Assembly (NCBI GenBank): GCA_002310035.1
Contig: DBYC01000045.1
Span: forward strand, 1 to 30,300
DNA from: a bacterium UBP6_UBA1196
GTDB taxonomy: Bacteria > UBP6 > UBA1177
Reading direction: 5' to 3'
Length of the DNA stretch: 30,300 nucleotides
Of the stretch, positions 22,443-30,300 are shown piece after piece; position 1 is the stretch's first letter, and each line of letters opens with the position of its first letter. The position numbers were made by a program, and so were the translations under genes. The notes below the pieces were generated by a model, which had not been told where the DNA came from, ran no database searches, and worked only from the letters and a program-made list of their open reading frames with translations.

Positions 22443-23648
22443 ATGGGGTTTCTTGAAACTCTCGGCGTCAAATGCGTGAACGAACTGGCGATCAGGGAAA
22501 AGCGTGTCTTTCTGCGGACTGATTTTAATTTTCCTGTTGACGACAGCGGAAATATCGCAGGCTTTAAAAGAATGGAAAGGATTATCCCGACGATAGAACA
22601 TATTCTCGAGCACAATGCCCGTCTTATTGTTGCTTCCCATTTCGGAAGACCGGAAAACGAAAAGGACATCAAATTCACGCTTGAGCCTTTTGCCGCTAAA
22701 CTGGCGGAAATTCTCGATCAGGATATCTACTTTTTCGAGGATTGTGTCGGAATGGGCGCGATGCAGATGGTCAGGGATCTTAAACCCGGTCAGATACTTG
22801 TTCTCGAAAACCTGAGATTCAACGAGGAGGAAAGGAAAGGAACGACGGCTTTTGCCCGTGAACTTGCTAAAATGTGCGATGTTTACATCGATGACGCTTT
22901 CGGTGTGTGCCACAGAAAAGATGCTTCGATAGCTGTTCTTCCGAAGTTCGTCGACACGAAAGGAGTCGGTTTTTCGATGAAGCAGGAAATCGAGGAGATT
23001 TCCGGGCTGCTCGGCACGGAGCGCGGAAAAGGCCTGTGTCTTGTACTCGGCGGTTCTAATGTTTCCGAAAAGATAGGCTTGATCCGTCCTATGCTCGAAT
23101 TGGCAGATAAAATTATCATAGGCGGCTCGCTTGCCTACATTTTCCTTGCCGCAAAAGGTTTCAATCTTGGTGCGACCCCGTTTGAAGAGGATAAAATTCC
23201 GCTCGCGAAAGAGATACTGAAAAGCGCTCAGGTCAGAAAAGTGGAAATAGTTCTTCCTGTTGATCATGTTGTCGCAGAGACGGTAAATTCAACGGAATTC
23301 GCTCTCTGCAGGACTGAATCATTCCCGGAAGGAATGACTGCTTTCGACATCGGTCAGGATACGGTCGAGCTTTTTGCCCGTCATGCCGCAGAGTCGAAAT
23401 GCATCCTTTGGAGCGGACCGGCGGGAGTCTACGAAAAACCCGGATTTTCACTCGGCAGCATGAGGCTGGCTGAAAAAATCGCGGCTCTTCCCATAAGAAA
23501 GCTTGCCGCAGGCGGTGATATGGCCGAAATGCTTGAAAGATCCTCTTTTGCACAAAAATTCGACTATATTTTCACGAGCGGTACGGCAGCTCTCGAATTC
23601 TTGAAAAACGGCGGAAATGTTCCTGGTATAGAGGCACTTAAAGGGTAA
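22443..23648 (+). CDS. pgk: Phosphoglycerate kinase, divergent nucleotide-binding residues
   Basis: Makes ATP from 1,3-bisphosphoglycerate. The 401 residues match the family. Substrate-side motifs are mostly kept: RTDFNFPVD (25-33), SHFGRP (65-70), LENLRF (121-126), DAFGVCHR (151-158). On the nucleotide side, the usual GGAKVxDK is GGSNVSEK, with Asn206 in place of the first Lys but the second Lys (210) kept. The glycine loop GGGD(S/T) reads AGGDM (356-360), and the later STGGGASLE reads FTSGTAALE. These are unusual against the family pattern I know. RBS GGAGG. Reading frame and length are intact, so decay is unlikely; activity or nucleotide preference may differ. Confidence 0.93.
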   Translation: MGFLETLGVKCVNELAIREKRVFLRTDFNFPVDDSGNIAGFKRMERIIPTIEHILEHNARLIVASHFGRPENEKDIKFTLEPFAAKLAEILDQDIYFFEDCVGMGAMQMVRDLKPGQILVLENLRFNEEERKGTTAFARELAKMCDVYIDDAFGVCHRKDASIAVLPKFVDTKGVGFSMKQEIEEISGLLGTERGKGLCLVLGGSNVSEKIGLIRPMLELADKIIIGGSLAYIFLAAKGFNLGATPFEEDKIPLAKEILKSAQVRKVEIVLPVDHVVAETVNSTEFALCRTESFPEGMTAFDIGQDTVELFARHAAESKCILWSGPAGVYEKPGFSLGSMRLAEKIAALPIRKLAAGGDMAEMLERSSFAQKFDYIFTSGTAALEFLKNGGNVPGIEALKG

Positions 23649-23650
23649 AA

Positions 23651-23968
23651 ATGGCAAAACTAACAATGGCGACATCGGCGGATTTCAAGCCGAAAAGACC
23701 GACTGTCTCGAAGGAAGAAACTGTACGGATCGTTGAAAGCCGCAAAGAGAAAATGGGCTATTTGCAGGAGTGGCCGCGGCAGAAACTGAGAATTTCCGAT
23801 CTTTATCCTGACGAGCAGTTCATTAAGGAAAATTCCGAGCATGAATACAGATATTTTATTCTGCTCGTGTTTCCTGTTGTTGTTACAGCCGCTTTGGTTA
23901 TAATCAACCGCAACGGTTTGTATGATGAGCTGGTCTTTTTTCTTGAAAATCTTCTTGCCGGTTTCTAG
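23651..23968 (+). CDS. Small single-pass membrane protein, unknown
   Basis: 105 residues, not recognised. The first ~70 residues are charged and soluble (KPKRPTVSKEETVRIVESR, then WPRQKLRISDLYPDE). One membrane segment lies at ~70-87 (FILLVFPVVVTAALVII), followed by a short tail (LLAGF at the end). The start is 2 bp after the pgk stop, with AAAGGG as RBS, so co-translation with pgk is likely. It ends 2 bp from the convergent methyltransferase gene. A cytoplasmic N-terminus and tail-anchored type are plausible. Confidence 0.7.
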   Translation: MAKLTMATSADFKPKRPTVSKEETVRIVESRKEKMGYLQEWPRQKLRISDLYPDEQFIKENSEHEYRYFILLVFPVVVTAALVIINRNGLYDELVFFLENLLAGF

Positions 23969-23970
23969 TT

Positions 23971-25152
23971 TCAGTTTTCTTCCGGATTCTGTTCATGATG
24001 CTGTTTCGACAGCTTGTTGCTTCCTTCGACGATTTTGAAGCTGTACATCCTGCAGTCGAGGTTTCCGTTTCTGAACGGAGTCCGTTTTGATGTCGCAAGT
24101 CCGATGAAACGCGGCATTTTGAGATCCGAAGTGAGGAAACAGGCTGTCCAGTCCGTGAAGTTCCTTTTCAAAAGATCTCCGATTTTCGGGTACATTTTTC
24201 TCATTTCGTCGAGTTCGCCCATTCTTTCTCCGTAAGGCAGGTTGGCAATCATAATGCCTGATTCGGCCGGAGCTGTCAGATCAAGAATGTTCGCTTTTTT
24301 CAGTTTGACCATTTCGGCAAGTCCGGCGTTTTCCAGGTTTTGCCGAGCTGCTTCTATTGCCATGGCCGAAACATCGCTGCCGAAAATAGGAAGATCTGCA
24401 TCGTCAAGTTCGTTTTCAAGGGCTTCCTGCATTATTGAGTTCCATAGCGATGAGTCGAAATTTCTCAGTTTTTCGAAAGCGAATTTTCTGGAACTTCCGG
24501 GAGCTATATTCAGAGATATTCTGGCTGCCTCAATAAGAAAAGTTCCGCTTCCGCACATCGGGTCAAGCAGTGGTATTCCAGGTTCCCAGCCTGATAAAAA
24601 CAGAAGTCCGCAGGCCAGATTCTCTCTGATCGGAGCTATGTTCGTCTGTTCACGGAAACCGCGTTTGAACAGTGCGTCGCCGCTTGAGTCAATGAATATC
24701 GTCAGCTGGTTTTCGTTCAGAAATCCGCGTATCCTCATGTCCGGTGTGTGCGGTTCGACATTCGGTCTGGAGCCGTCAGTCTTGCGGAATTTGTCGCAGA
24801 TCCCGTCTTTAATCCTCAATGCTGCGAAATTAAGGCTTTTCAGAGGGCAGTTCGTTCCGACTACATCGACCCTGAAGCTTTGTTTTACAGAAAACCAGTC
24901 GTTCCAGTCGACTGAAAAGGCCAGGTCGTAGATATCCTGCTCTGTTCTGTAATTTTTTGTAGCTACTGCGATGAAAATTCTGCCTGCTGTATGTGAATAG
25001 AGGTTTGTTTTGTAGCATATTCCGAGGTCACCTGCGAAGTGGACACCTCCGTCTGTGATCTTGACATCGGATGCGCCTATCCTTGAAATTTCAAGTGAAA
25101 GCGGAATTTCCAGCCCGCGTGGAACGGAAGCGAAAAATTTGTAGAGTGTCAT
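23971..25152 (-). CDS. rlmL: THUMP-domain 23S rRNA (guanine-N2) methyltransferase, RlmL N-half-like
   Basis: Class I SAM methyltransferase likely to modify a guanine of 23S rRNA (E. coli RlmL makes m2G2445). Residues ~1-160 form the N-terminal and THUMP RNA-binding part (LYKFFASVPRGLE). The catalytic half has DPMCGSGTFLIEAA and NLPYGERMG; the usual NPPY is NLPY here. At 393 residues it corresponds to only the N-terminal half of the fused E. coli RlmKL. The RBS AAGGAG precedes the ATG at 25152. It follows the GT39-like gene by 36 bp on the same strand. The exact modified base is inferred. Confidence 0.87.
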   Translation of the reverse strand: MTLYKFFASVPRGLEIPLSLEISRIGASDVKITDGGVHFAGDLGICYKTNLYSHTAGRIFIAVATKNYRTEQDIYDLAFSVDWNDWFSVKQSFRVDVVGTNCPLKSLNFAALRIKDGICDKFRKTDGSRPNVEPHTPDMRIRGFLNENQLTIFIDSSGDALFKRGFREQTNIAPIRENLACGLLFLSGWEPGIPLLDPMCGSGTFLIEAARISLNIAPGSSRKFAFEKLRNFDSSLWNSIMQEALENELDDADLPIFGSDVSAMAIEAARQNLENAGLAEMVKLKKANILDLTAPAESGIMIANLPYGERMGELDEMRKMYPKIGDLLKRNFTDWTACFLTSDLKMPRFIGLATSKRTPFRNGNLDCRMYSFKIVEGSNKLSKQHHEQNPEEN

Positions 25153-25188
25153 GTGGAACTCCTTGAAATCGTTATATGTTTTTTTTGT

Positions 25189-26682
25189 TTATTTGTTTAA
25201 AACTTCCGGATCAACTTCGTATATGTTGAAAAACGGAGTCTTTTTCTTGAAAACCATACCTTCAGGAGGATTTTTTCTCATTTTTTTAAGCTCGTTTTTC
25301 GGTATGTAAAAACGGGAGACGCTTGCCGGCATGGTGTTGAGAATCAGAAAAACTCCCGGTTTTTTTATTTGTTTTAGGGAACTTATATGCTTGTAATTAC
25401 TGTTTGTGTAGCCTGAATAGTAGGCGATTCTGCGAGCTGTATTTTTGTCGGCCAGGTATATCGTTGTGTCCGGATAGAGCTTGAGAAGTGTGGCTACCGA
25501 GCTTTTCTGGTCGGATCTGCGCTTTTTGAACTTCTCGCTGTCAATGACGGAAAATACGATGTTGCTGACGAAAATAGTAAGAAAAATAACAACCGCCGTG
25601 ATCAATCCCGCTTTGGATTTCTTTCCGGCGAGATTTTTAAGCAGGATTGCGTAGACTGCGCATACAGGAAGGATGAAAATTATAGCATAACGGATGTTTC
25701 TTATCAGAGTCGTGTAGGGAGACAAACTGGTAGGAGCGAAAGTCATAAAAAGGAAATAGGATATAAACCATATGAGGAAAATGACTTCTTTTCCCGCTTT
25801 TTTCGTAAAGATCCTGGCAAAGCAGGCGATCAGCGCCGCAGCTATGAAGTAGCCGTTGAGGCCGAACATTTTCCAGTTCGCGAAATCGCCTTTTGTGAAC
25901 ATTGTCCTGACATAGAAAAACAGGTCTTTCGGATCGACGTCGAACATTCTGTCCTGATAGTCGATCCCTTTTTTGCTTATCACGATATGGTGAAAGAAAT
26001 CTCCGTGAATGCTGAGATAGACAAGTCCCTGAATCGCAGGAAGGACAAGCGAGCAGAGGGCTGCGCATGCGATCCAGATTATTGTTTTTTTGTTGAGACC
26101 TTTTTTGTACCAGACATAAAACGAGGCGAGCGGAGCAATGAAAAGCCCTGTCGTTCTGGCGAAGAAAATGCCGCCTATGGCGAATCCGCCGAGAATGAAC
26201 CAGCCGGTTTTTTCGCTTTTTAGACCTCTTTGAAACGAATAGACTGTTAGAAGCGTAAAAAATTCAAGCGACGGTGCGACCTGAAGAAAATTTCCGTAGA
26301 TCAGTATTATAGGAAACGAAAGATATAGCATCGTTGCAATGAACGCAGTCGATCTGTCGGTTTCAGCCTCAACGATCCGGTATGCCAGCCATACTGAAGC
26401 AAGTCCGTAAATCATAGTCGGGGCGAGCGAGGTGAAATCGCTTACGCCGAAAATTTTGTAAAGTATTGCGACTGGAACGAAAACGACCCAGCGGATGTCG
26501 AAAATGAAATTTGCCGCAAAATTGCCGTCCGCGAAATTGCGGGCAAGCAGAGTGTAGGAAAGATCGTCGCCTTCAGAAATTCCCATGAATGTGACAAGAC
26601 GGAGTATGAATGCCAGAATTATGAGAAAAACCAGCTGGTATGAAGAAAATATCCCGAAAAGTTTTTTCAGTCTGCTGTCCAT
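25189..26682 (-). CDS. GT39-like (PMT/ArnT-type) membrane glycosyltransferase
   Basis: 497-residue polytopic membrane protein with about ten hydrophobic segments. The first luminal/periplasmic loop has EGDDLSYTLLARNFADG; the Asp pair at ~39-40 matches the catalytic acidic residue of PMT/ArnT-type lipid-linked sugar transferases (GT-C fold). These use polyprenyl-phosphate sugars to glycosylate proteins or lipid A. A ~100-residue soluble C-terminal part follows the last membrane segment. The RBS GAGAGG precedes the ATG. Acceptor and sugar cannot be told; envelope lipoproteins nearby are possible but unproven targets. Confidence 0.78.
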   Translation of the reverse strand: MDSRLKKLFGIFSSYQLVFLIILAFILRLVTFMGISEGDDLSYTLLARNFADGNFAANFIFDIRWVVFVPVAILYKIFGVSDFTSLAPTMIYGLASVWLAYRIVEAETDRSTAFIATMLYLSFPIILIYGNFLQVAPSLEFFTLLTVYSFQRGLKSEKTGWFILGGFAIGGIFFARTTGLFIAPLASFYVWYKKGLNKKTIIWIACAALCSLVLPAIQGLVYLSIHGDFFHHIVISKKGIDYQDRMFDVDPKDLFFYVRTMFTKGDFANWKMFGLNGYFIAAALIACFARIFTKKAGKEVIFLIWFISYFLFMTFAPTSLSPYTTLIRNIRYAIIFILPVCAVYAILLKNLAGKKSKAGLITAVVIFLTIFVSNIVFSVIDSEKFKKRRSDQKSSVATLLKLYPDTTIYLADKNTARRIAYYSGYTNSNYKHISSLKQIKKPGVFLILNTMPASVSRFYIPKNELKKMRKNPPEGMVFKKKTPFFNIYEVDPEVLNK

Positions 26683-26716
26683 TTATGCCTCTCAGTAAAT
26701 AAAAGCGCAACGAGCC

Positions 26717-26744
26717 ATTATAGCCGCTGAATCGCCAAAAACAA
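26717..26744 (-). promoter_or_regulatory. Promoter of the GT39-rlmL pair
   Basis: Minus-strand TTGTTT (26739-26744), 16-bp spacer, TATAAT (26717-26722), 34 bp upstream of the ATG. It has the same -35, spacer and -10 as the Type IIL gene promoter. Confidence 0.6.
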
Positions 26745-26753
26745 GGCTTGCTA

Positions 26754-26781
26754 TTTACAAATAATATAATTTGGGTAAAAT
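26754..26781 (+). promoter_or_regulatory. Candidate promoter of EGF-like lipoprotein
   Basis: TTTACA (26754-26759), 16-bp spacer, TAAAAT (26776-26781), 31 bp before the ATG at 26813. A TATAAT at 26765-26770 is also present but lacks a properly spaced -35. Confidence 0.45.
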
Positions 26782-26812
26782 AATGAGTTTTTGTTGGTTG
26801 AGGAGATAAAAA

Positions 26813-28147
26813 ATGAAAAAATTCGCTTTGATTTTTGCTTTGATTTTTTGTTCGGTACTGGTTTCGTGCAGTGATGACGAAGAGTATTCCTCGTGTGTCG
26901 TAAAAGATGACTGTATGCCTGGTTATTCCTGCATAAATTCATACTGTGTACCGCAGTCGGCTCAGAGTGATACTGATTCCGCAGACGATGCAGATGCCCA
27001 GGGAAATTCTGACGGAAATTCATCGTTCGAGGATGGTTCTGATGATGGAGAAAATACGGAACTTCCTGACGGTGTTCAGGGCTGTCCGAATGCGTGCAGC
27101 GGTTTCGGCGACTGTAATTTTGAAACAGGTGAGTGTACCTGCACTCAGAATCATGCCGGCGACGACTGCTCGGAATGTATAGAGGGCTATCATCTTGAAT
27201 CCGAGGATTATGACGAGGACGGCGACCCGAATGTCCGTTCGTGCGTCATCAATCTGACTTGCGACACCAATCCGTGCAACAACAATACTTGTCAGGTCCA
27301 GGGTCAGACAGTCAAATGTATATGCAGCAACCATACAGCAGGAACATGGTGTGAAAACTGCGAAGACGGATACCTGAAGAGCACATCGGGTGAATGCAAA
27401 GGCGACTGTTCAAAAGTCACATGCACCCCGCCGCAAAAGTGCGGAATCGATTTCGTAAAAAACGAGGCTACCTGCAACGCATGCGACAATGATCATTATT
27501 CGGGTGAGGACTGCAAAAGCTGCGATCCGTCTTATTTCTGCAACGGTCACGGAAAATCGTGCCTTGTTGAAAACAACACGCCTAAATGCGAGTGCGAAAC
27601 AGGTTATTCCGGCTCGGACTGCAAAATGTGCGCTGACGGATATTTTATGAGCAACGGCAGCTGCAAAAAAAATTGCGACCCCAAAAAATGTTTTTCACCT
27701 ATCTATACTTGTTCCGGTGAATTTTATGGTGTGCCTTTGACAGGTTATGTTGAAGCACACGGAACATGCAATTCTGTTACAGGAGAGTGTGACTGCGAAC
27801 AAGGCTGGTACACCGGAACTTCCGACGCAGGAGTCGGAGATACTCTTTACTGTAATACTATTCTTACCGGAATAATAACACTCGAAACGCTGAACAATGT
27901 CGAATGTTCCAAGTGCGATCTGGATAATCCGCCTGCCGAATATAAGTCAACCGGCTGCAAAGTGGCTTGCCCTGGCGGCTTCTGCGACGGTTCAGGCAGC
28001 TACTTCGGCGACGGTTCGGGAAATTGTTATAAGGAAGCCAGCGGTTCCCATAGGCTTTATTGCATTTGTGTTTCTGGTTATACTCTCAGTGGCAGCAGTA
28101 AATATTACGACGAGAATTCAACCGGAACCTGCCAGTCCAACGAATAA
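26813..28147 (+). CDS. Lipoprotein with EGF/laminin-like Cys-rich repeats
   Basis: 444-residue predicted lipoprotein. The signal MKKFALIFALIFCSVLVSC has a good lipobox (LVSC, Cys19). A small Cys cluster follows (DDCMPGYSCINSYC), then an acidic Asp/Ser/Gly linker (~45-90). From ~95 on, repeated EGF-like units appear (CSGFGDCNFETGECTC, HAGDDCSECIEGYHL, CETGYSGSDCKMCADGYF), close to laminin-EGF spacing, and a divergent C-terminal Cys-rich part. Such domains mediate adhesion or protein contacts in eukaryotes and in some predatory or multicellular bacteria; the role here is unknown. RBS GAGGAG. Same overall plan as the lipoproteins at 510, 1642 and 14371. Confidence 0.85.
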   Translation: MKKFALIFALIFCSVLVSCSDDEEYSSCVVKDDCMPGYSCINSYCVPQSAQSDTDSADDADAQGNSDGNSSFEDGSDDGENTELPDGVQGCPNACSGFGDCNFETGECTCTQNHAGDDCSECIEGYHLESEDYDEDGDPNVRSCVINLTCDTNPCNNNTCQVQGQTVKCICSNHTAGTWCENCEDGYLKSTSGECKGDCSKVTCTPPQKCGIDFVKNEATCNACDNDHYSGEDCKSCDPSYFCNGHGKSCLVENNTPKCECETGYSGSDCKMCADGYFMSNGSCKKNCDPKKCFSPIYTCSGEFYGVPLTGYVEAHGTCNSVTGECDCEQGWYTGTSDAGVGDTLYCNTILTGIITLETLNNVECSKCDLDNPPAEYKSTGCKVACPGGFCDGSGSYFGDGSGNCYKEASGSHRLYCICVSGYTLSGSSKYYDENSTGTCQSNE

Positions 28148-28234
28148 CCATTCTTAAAAGTTCCATCAAAAATAATCACAAAAAATACATGAAAACCAAA
28201 ATCAATCTGCGACGTCAGCAGTATCTGTCAAAAA

Positions 28235-30300
28235 TCACAGCAGCTCTTTCAACCACTTTCCCGTAAGCGATTCTTTGTTTTTGACGATTTCTTCGGGTGT
28301 TCCTGCCGCGACTATTCTGCCGCCCTGATCGCCGCCTTCGGGGCCGATGTCGATGATGTAATCGGAGGATTTGATTATGTCGAGATTGTGTTCGATCACG
28401 ATGACAGTTGAGCCTTTCTGAACGAGTTGGTTGAGTATGGCGATAAGTTTTTTTACGTCGTCGAAATGAAGCCCTGTGGTCGGTTCGTCAAGGATATAAA
28501 TTGAACTGTCTGAGCGTTTTTTCGAGAGTTCTTCTGCAAGTTTTATCCTCTGCGCCTCTCCGCCCGAAAGGGTGTGGGCCGGCTGTCCGAGTTTGATGTA
28601 GCCGAGTCCTATTGAATTCAGAAGGTCGAGTTTACGCTTTATCACAGGGAACGGGGCGAAGATCTCGGCTGCTTTCGCGACGTCTGTTTCAAGAATGTCG
28701 TGGATATCGTGATCCTTGAATTTTATCTGCAGAGTTTCGTCGCTGAACCGTTTTCCGCCACAGTCGGGGCATCTGACGAAAGTGTTCGGCATGAAGTTCA
28801 TCTCGATTTTGATGATCCCGGCTCCCTGGCAGGTTTCGCATCTGCCTCCCTTGACGTTGAAGGAAAAACGGCTCGCCTTGTAACCGCGCGCCTTTGCTTC
28901 GGGCATTGCGGCAAATAAATCGCGGATGTAACCGAAAAGTCCGACATAAGTTGCCGGATTCGATCTCGGAGTTCTGCCGATGGGCGACTGGTCGATCTCA
29001 ATGAGCTCGTCTATTTTTCCGTTGATTTTTATGCTCTTGAAGTCGGCTTTTTCCTTTCGCAGAGCGGGGATGAGTGTCTCCATGACGAGCGAGCTTTTTC
29101 CGCTTCCCGATACTCCAGTTACCGAGCAGAATACGCCGAGCGGGATTTCTGCATTCACGTTTTTGAGGTTGTTTGTCGTGACTCCCGAAAGTTTGATCCA
29201 GCCTGTCGGTTTTCTACGCGTTTCTGGAACTTCGATGGTCTTTCTGCCGCTTAAATAGTCGGCTGTGAGCGATTTTTTCACGTTGAGAATGTCTTTTGAT
29301 TCGCCAGCGAAAAGAAGTTCTCCCCCTTTTTCTCCGGCTCCGGGACCTAAATCGACGAGAAAATCGGCCGCTTCGATGATCTCCTTATCGTGCTCGACAA
29401 CTATCACATTGTTGCCTATATCGCGAAGATTCTTTAGTAAATTCACTAACTTGTCGGTGTCGTTCGGGTGAAGCCCGATGCTCGGTTCGTCAAGAACATA
29501 GGTGACTCCGGTGAGAGCTGAGCCTATCTGGCTTGCGAGATTGATCCTCTGCGCTTCGCCGCCCGAAAGCGAGTTGGTTTTTCGGTTCAGAGTGAGATAA
29601 CCGAGCCCCACAGAATCGAGGAATTTTAGGCGCGAGCGGATCTCTTTGAGCGGTTTTGCCGCGACTTCGCGCTCGAATTCCGAAAATCCGAAAAATTTGT
29701 CATCTGACAATTTTTTATAAAGTTCGCGCACCGGGATCTCGCACATTTCGTAGATGTTGAGCCCGCCGATAGTGACTGAAAGAGCCTTTTTGCTGAGCCT
29801 TTTTCCTCCGCATTCTGGGCATACTCCTTCAGCGAGGAATTTCGACAAGTCCTCGCGCACGGCTTCTGATTCGCTCTCTCTCCAGCGGCGCTCCAGCGAG
29901 GGCATGAGTCCTTCGTATTTTTTCGTCATATTGAATTTGGTGGTTTTTGTGCTTATCGAGAAGTCGATTTCGTCTTCCGAACCGTATAGAACCGCGTTCT
30001 GAACTGTCGTCGAAAGCTGGTCGAAGGGGAGTTTCGGGTCTTCGCCGTAATGTTCGATCACCTGTTTTATATTGTATTTTGTGAATGCCCAGAGGTCGGG
30101 GAACGCTTTATTCACAGGCTGTGACGGATCGACAAGCACTTTATTGACATCCATGTAAGTCCGCGTGCCGAGGCCGCTGCATTCGGGGCAAGAGCCTGCC
30201 GGGTTGTTGAAGGAAAAAGTGCGCGGCTCGATTTCGTCGTAGTAGATGTCGCAGTATGGGCAGGCGAAATTCTCGCTGAAAAGTTTCTCTTCGCCGTCGA
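28235..30300 (-). CDS. uvrA: UvrA, excinuclease ABC subunit A (5' end outside window)
   Basis: Damage-recognition ATPase of nucleotide excision repair, dimeric with UvrB. The visible ~688 C-terminal residues include a Cys pair module (ACPYC ... SCPEC) at the window edge, the insertion and zinc parts (CPECGGKRL; CETCQGAG ... CPDCGGKRF), the first ABC signature LSGGEAQRINLASQIGS with its DEPSIGLHP, the second Walker A GVSGSGKSSLV, and the second signature LSGGEAQRIKLAEEL with DEPTTGLHFDD. The frame stays open past the Met at 30154 to the window edge and the sequence there is UvrA-like, so that Met is internal. The gap 28148-28234 to the convergent lipoprotein holds nothing recognisable. Confidence 0.97.
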   Translation of the reverse strand, partial: DGEEKLFSENFACPYCDIYYDEIEPRTFSFNNPAGSCPECSGLGTRTYMDVNKVLVDPSQPVNKAFPDLWAFTKYNIKQVIEHYGEDPKLPFDQLSTTVQNAVLYGSEDEIDFSISTKTTKFNMTKKYEGLMPSLERRWRESESEAVREDLSKFLAEGVCPECGGKRLSKKALSVTIGGLNIYEMCEIPVRELYKKLSDDKFFGFSEFEREVAAKPLKEIRSRLKFLDSVGLGYLTLNRKTNSLSGGEAQRINLASQIGSALTGVTYVLDEPSIGLHPNDTDKLVNLLKNLRDIGNNVIVVEHDKEIIEAADFLVDLGPGAGEKGGELLFAGESKDILNVKKSLTADYLSGRKTIEVPETRRKPTGWIKLSGVTTNNLKNVNAEIPLGVFCSVTGVSGSGKSSLVMETLIPALRKEKADFKSIKINGKIDELIEIDQSPIGRTPRSNPATYVGLFGYIRDLFAAMPEAKARGYKASRFSFNVKGGRCETCQGAGIIKIEMNFMPNTFVRCPDCGGKRFSDETLQIKFKDHDIHDILETDVAKAAEIFAPFPVIKRKLDLLNSIGLGYIKLGQPAHTLSGGEAQRIKLAEELSKKRSDSSIYILDEPTTGLHFDDVKKLIAILNQLVQKGSTVIVIEHNLDIIKSSDYIIDIGPEGGDQGGRIVAAGTPEEIVKNKESLTGKWLKELL

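Noticed and set aside
21969..23267. Long open minus-strand frame opposite gap and pgk (432 codons)
   Set aside because: It lies antisense to two clear enzymes, spans their junction and resembles no protein.

Overview
This is a bacterial chromosome segment with dense, mostly housekeeping genes and short intergenic gaps. Four Sec-exported lipoproteins share one plan: a MKK-type signal, a lipobox Cys, a low-complexity Asp/Glu/Ser or Gly/Asn linker, then Cys-rich, DUF1566-type or EGF-like domains. Together with a regulatory PTS cluster (HPr kinase, Man-type EIIA, HPr, EI) this resembles deltaproteobacterial or Myxococcota-like Gram-negatives. That placement is an inference with low to moderate confidence; there is no rRNA or other phylogenetic marker to settle it. 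No tRNA, rRNA, CRISPR array, prophage or transposase gene was found.

Layout. 1-326 (-): start of a Clp/Hsp100 AAA+ ATPase lacking the N domain. 510-2802 (+): tandem pair of DUF1566-type lipoproteins with near-identical promoter blocks and conserved cores but very different C-terminal tails. 2829-11236 (-): one apparent operon transcribed pheS, hprK, EIIA, ptsH, ptsI, an unknown lipoprotein-like gene, ftsK. 11511-13931 (+): cstA-like transporter and a TauE/SafE permease, meeting a small XRE regulator tail to tail. 14371-15339 (+): Gly/Asn-repeat lipoprotein. 15410-16336 (-): trxB. 16526-19474 (+): MmeI-like Type IIL restriction-modification protein carrying two in-frame palindromic repeat insertions. 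19624-23968 (+): glycolytic operon tpiA, yhaM-like, gap, pgk, small membrane protein. 23971-26682 (-): GT39-like membrane protein followed by a THUMP rRNA methyltransferase. 26813-28147 (+): EGF-like lipoprotein. 28235-30300 (-): C-terminal two thirds of uvrA.

Functional themes. The PTS genes can form a phosphorelay EI to HPr to EIIA with HPr Ser-46 control by HPr kinase, but no sugar permease (EIIB/EIIC) is present here, so a regulatory role is likely. The tpiA-pgk cluster covers triose-phosphate steps of glycolysis. Predicted promoters follow one pattern, TTGNNN or TTTACA, 15-17 bp, then a TATAAT/TAAAAT-like -10.

The most distinctive signal is a family of GTAGAGACG...CGTCTCTAC palindromes at three loci: one in the cstA leader and two inserted in the same reading phase inside the Type IIL gene. 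The second is the DUF1566 pair with abruptly variable tails. Neither proves a new system, but both can be tested with the rest of the genome.
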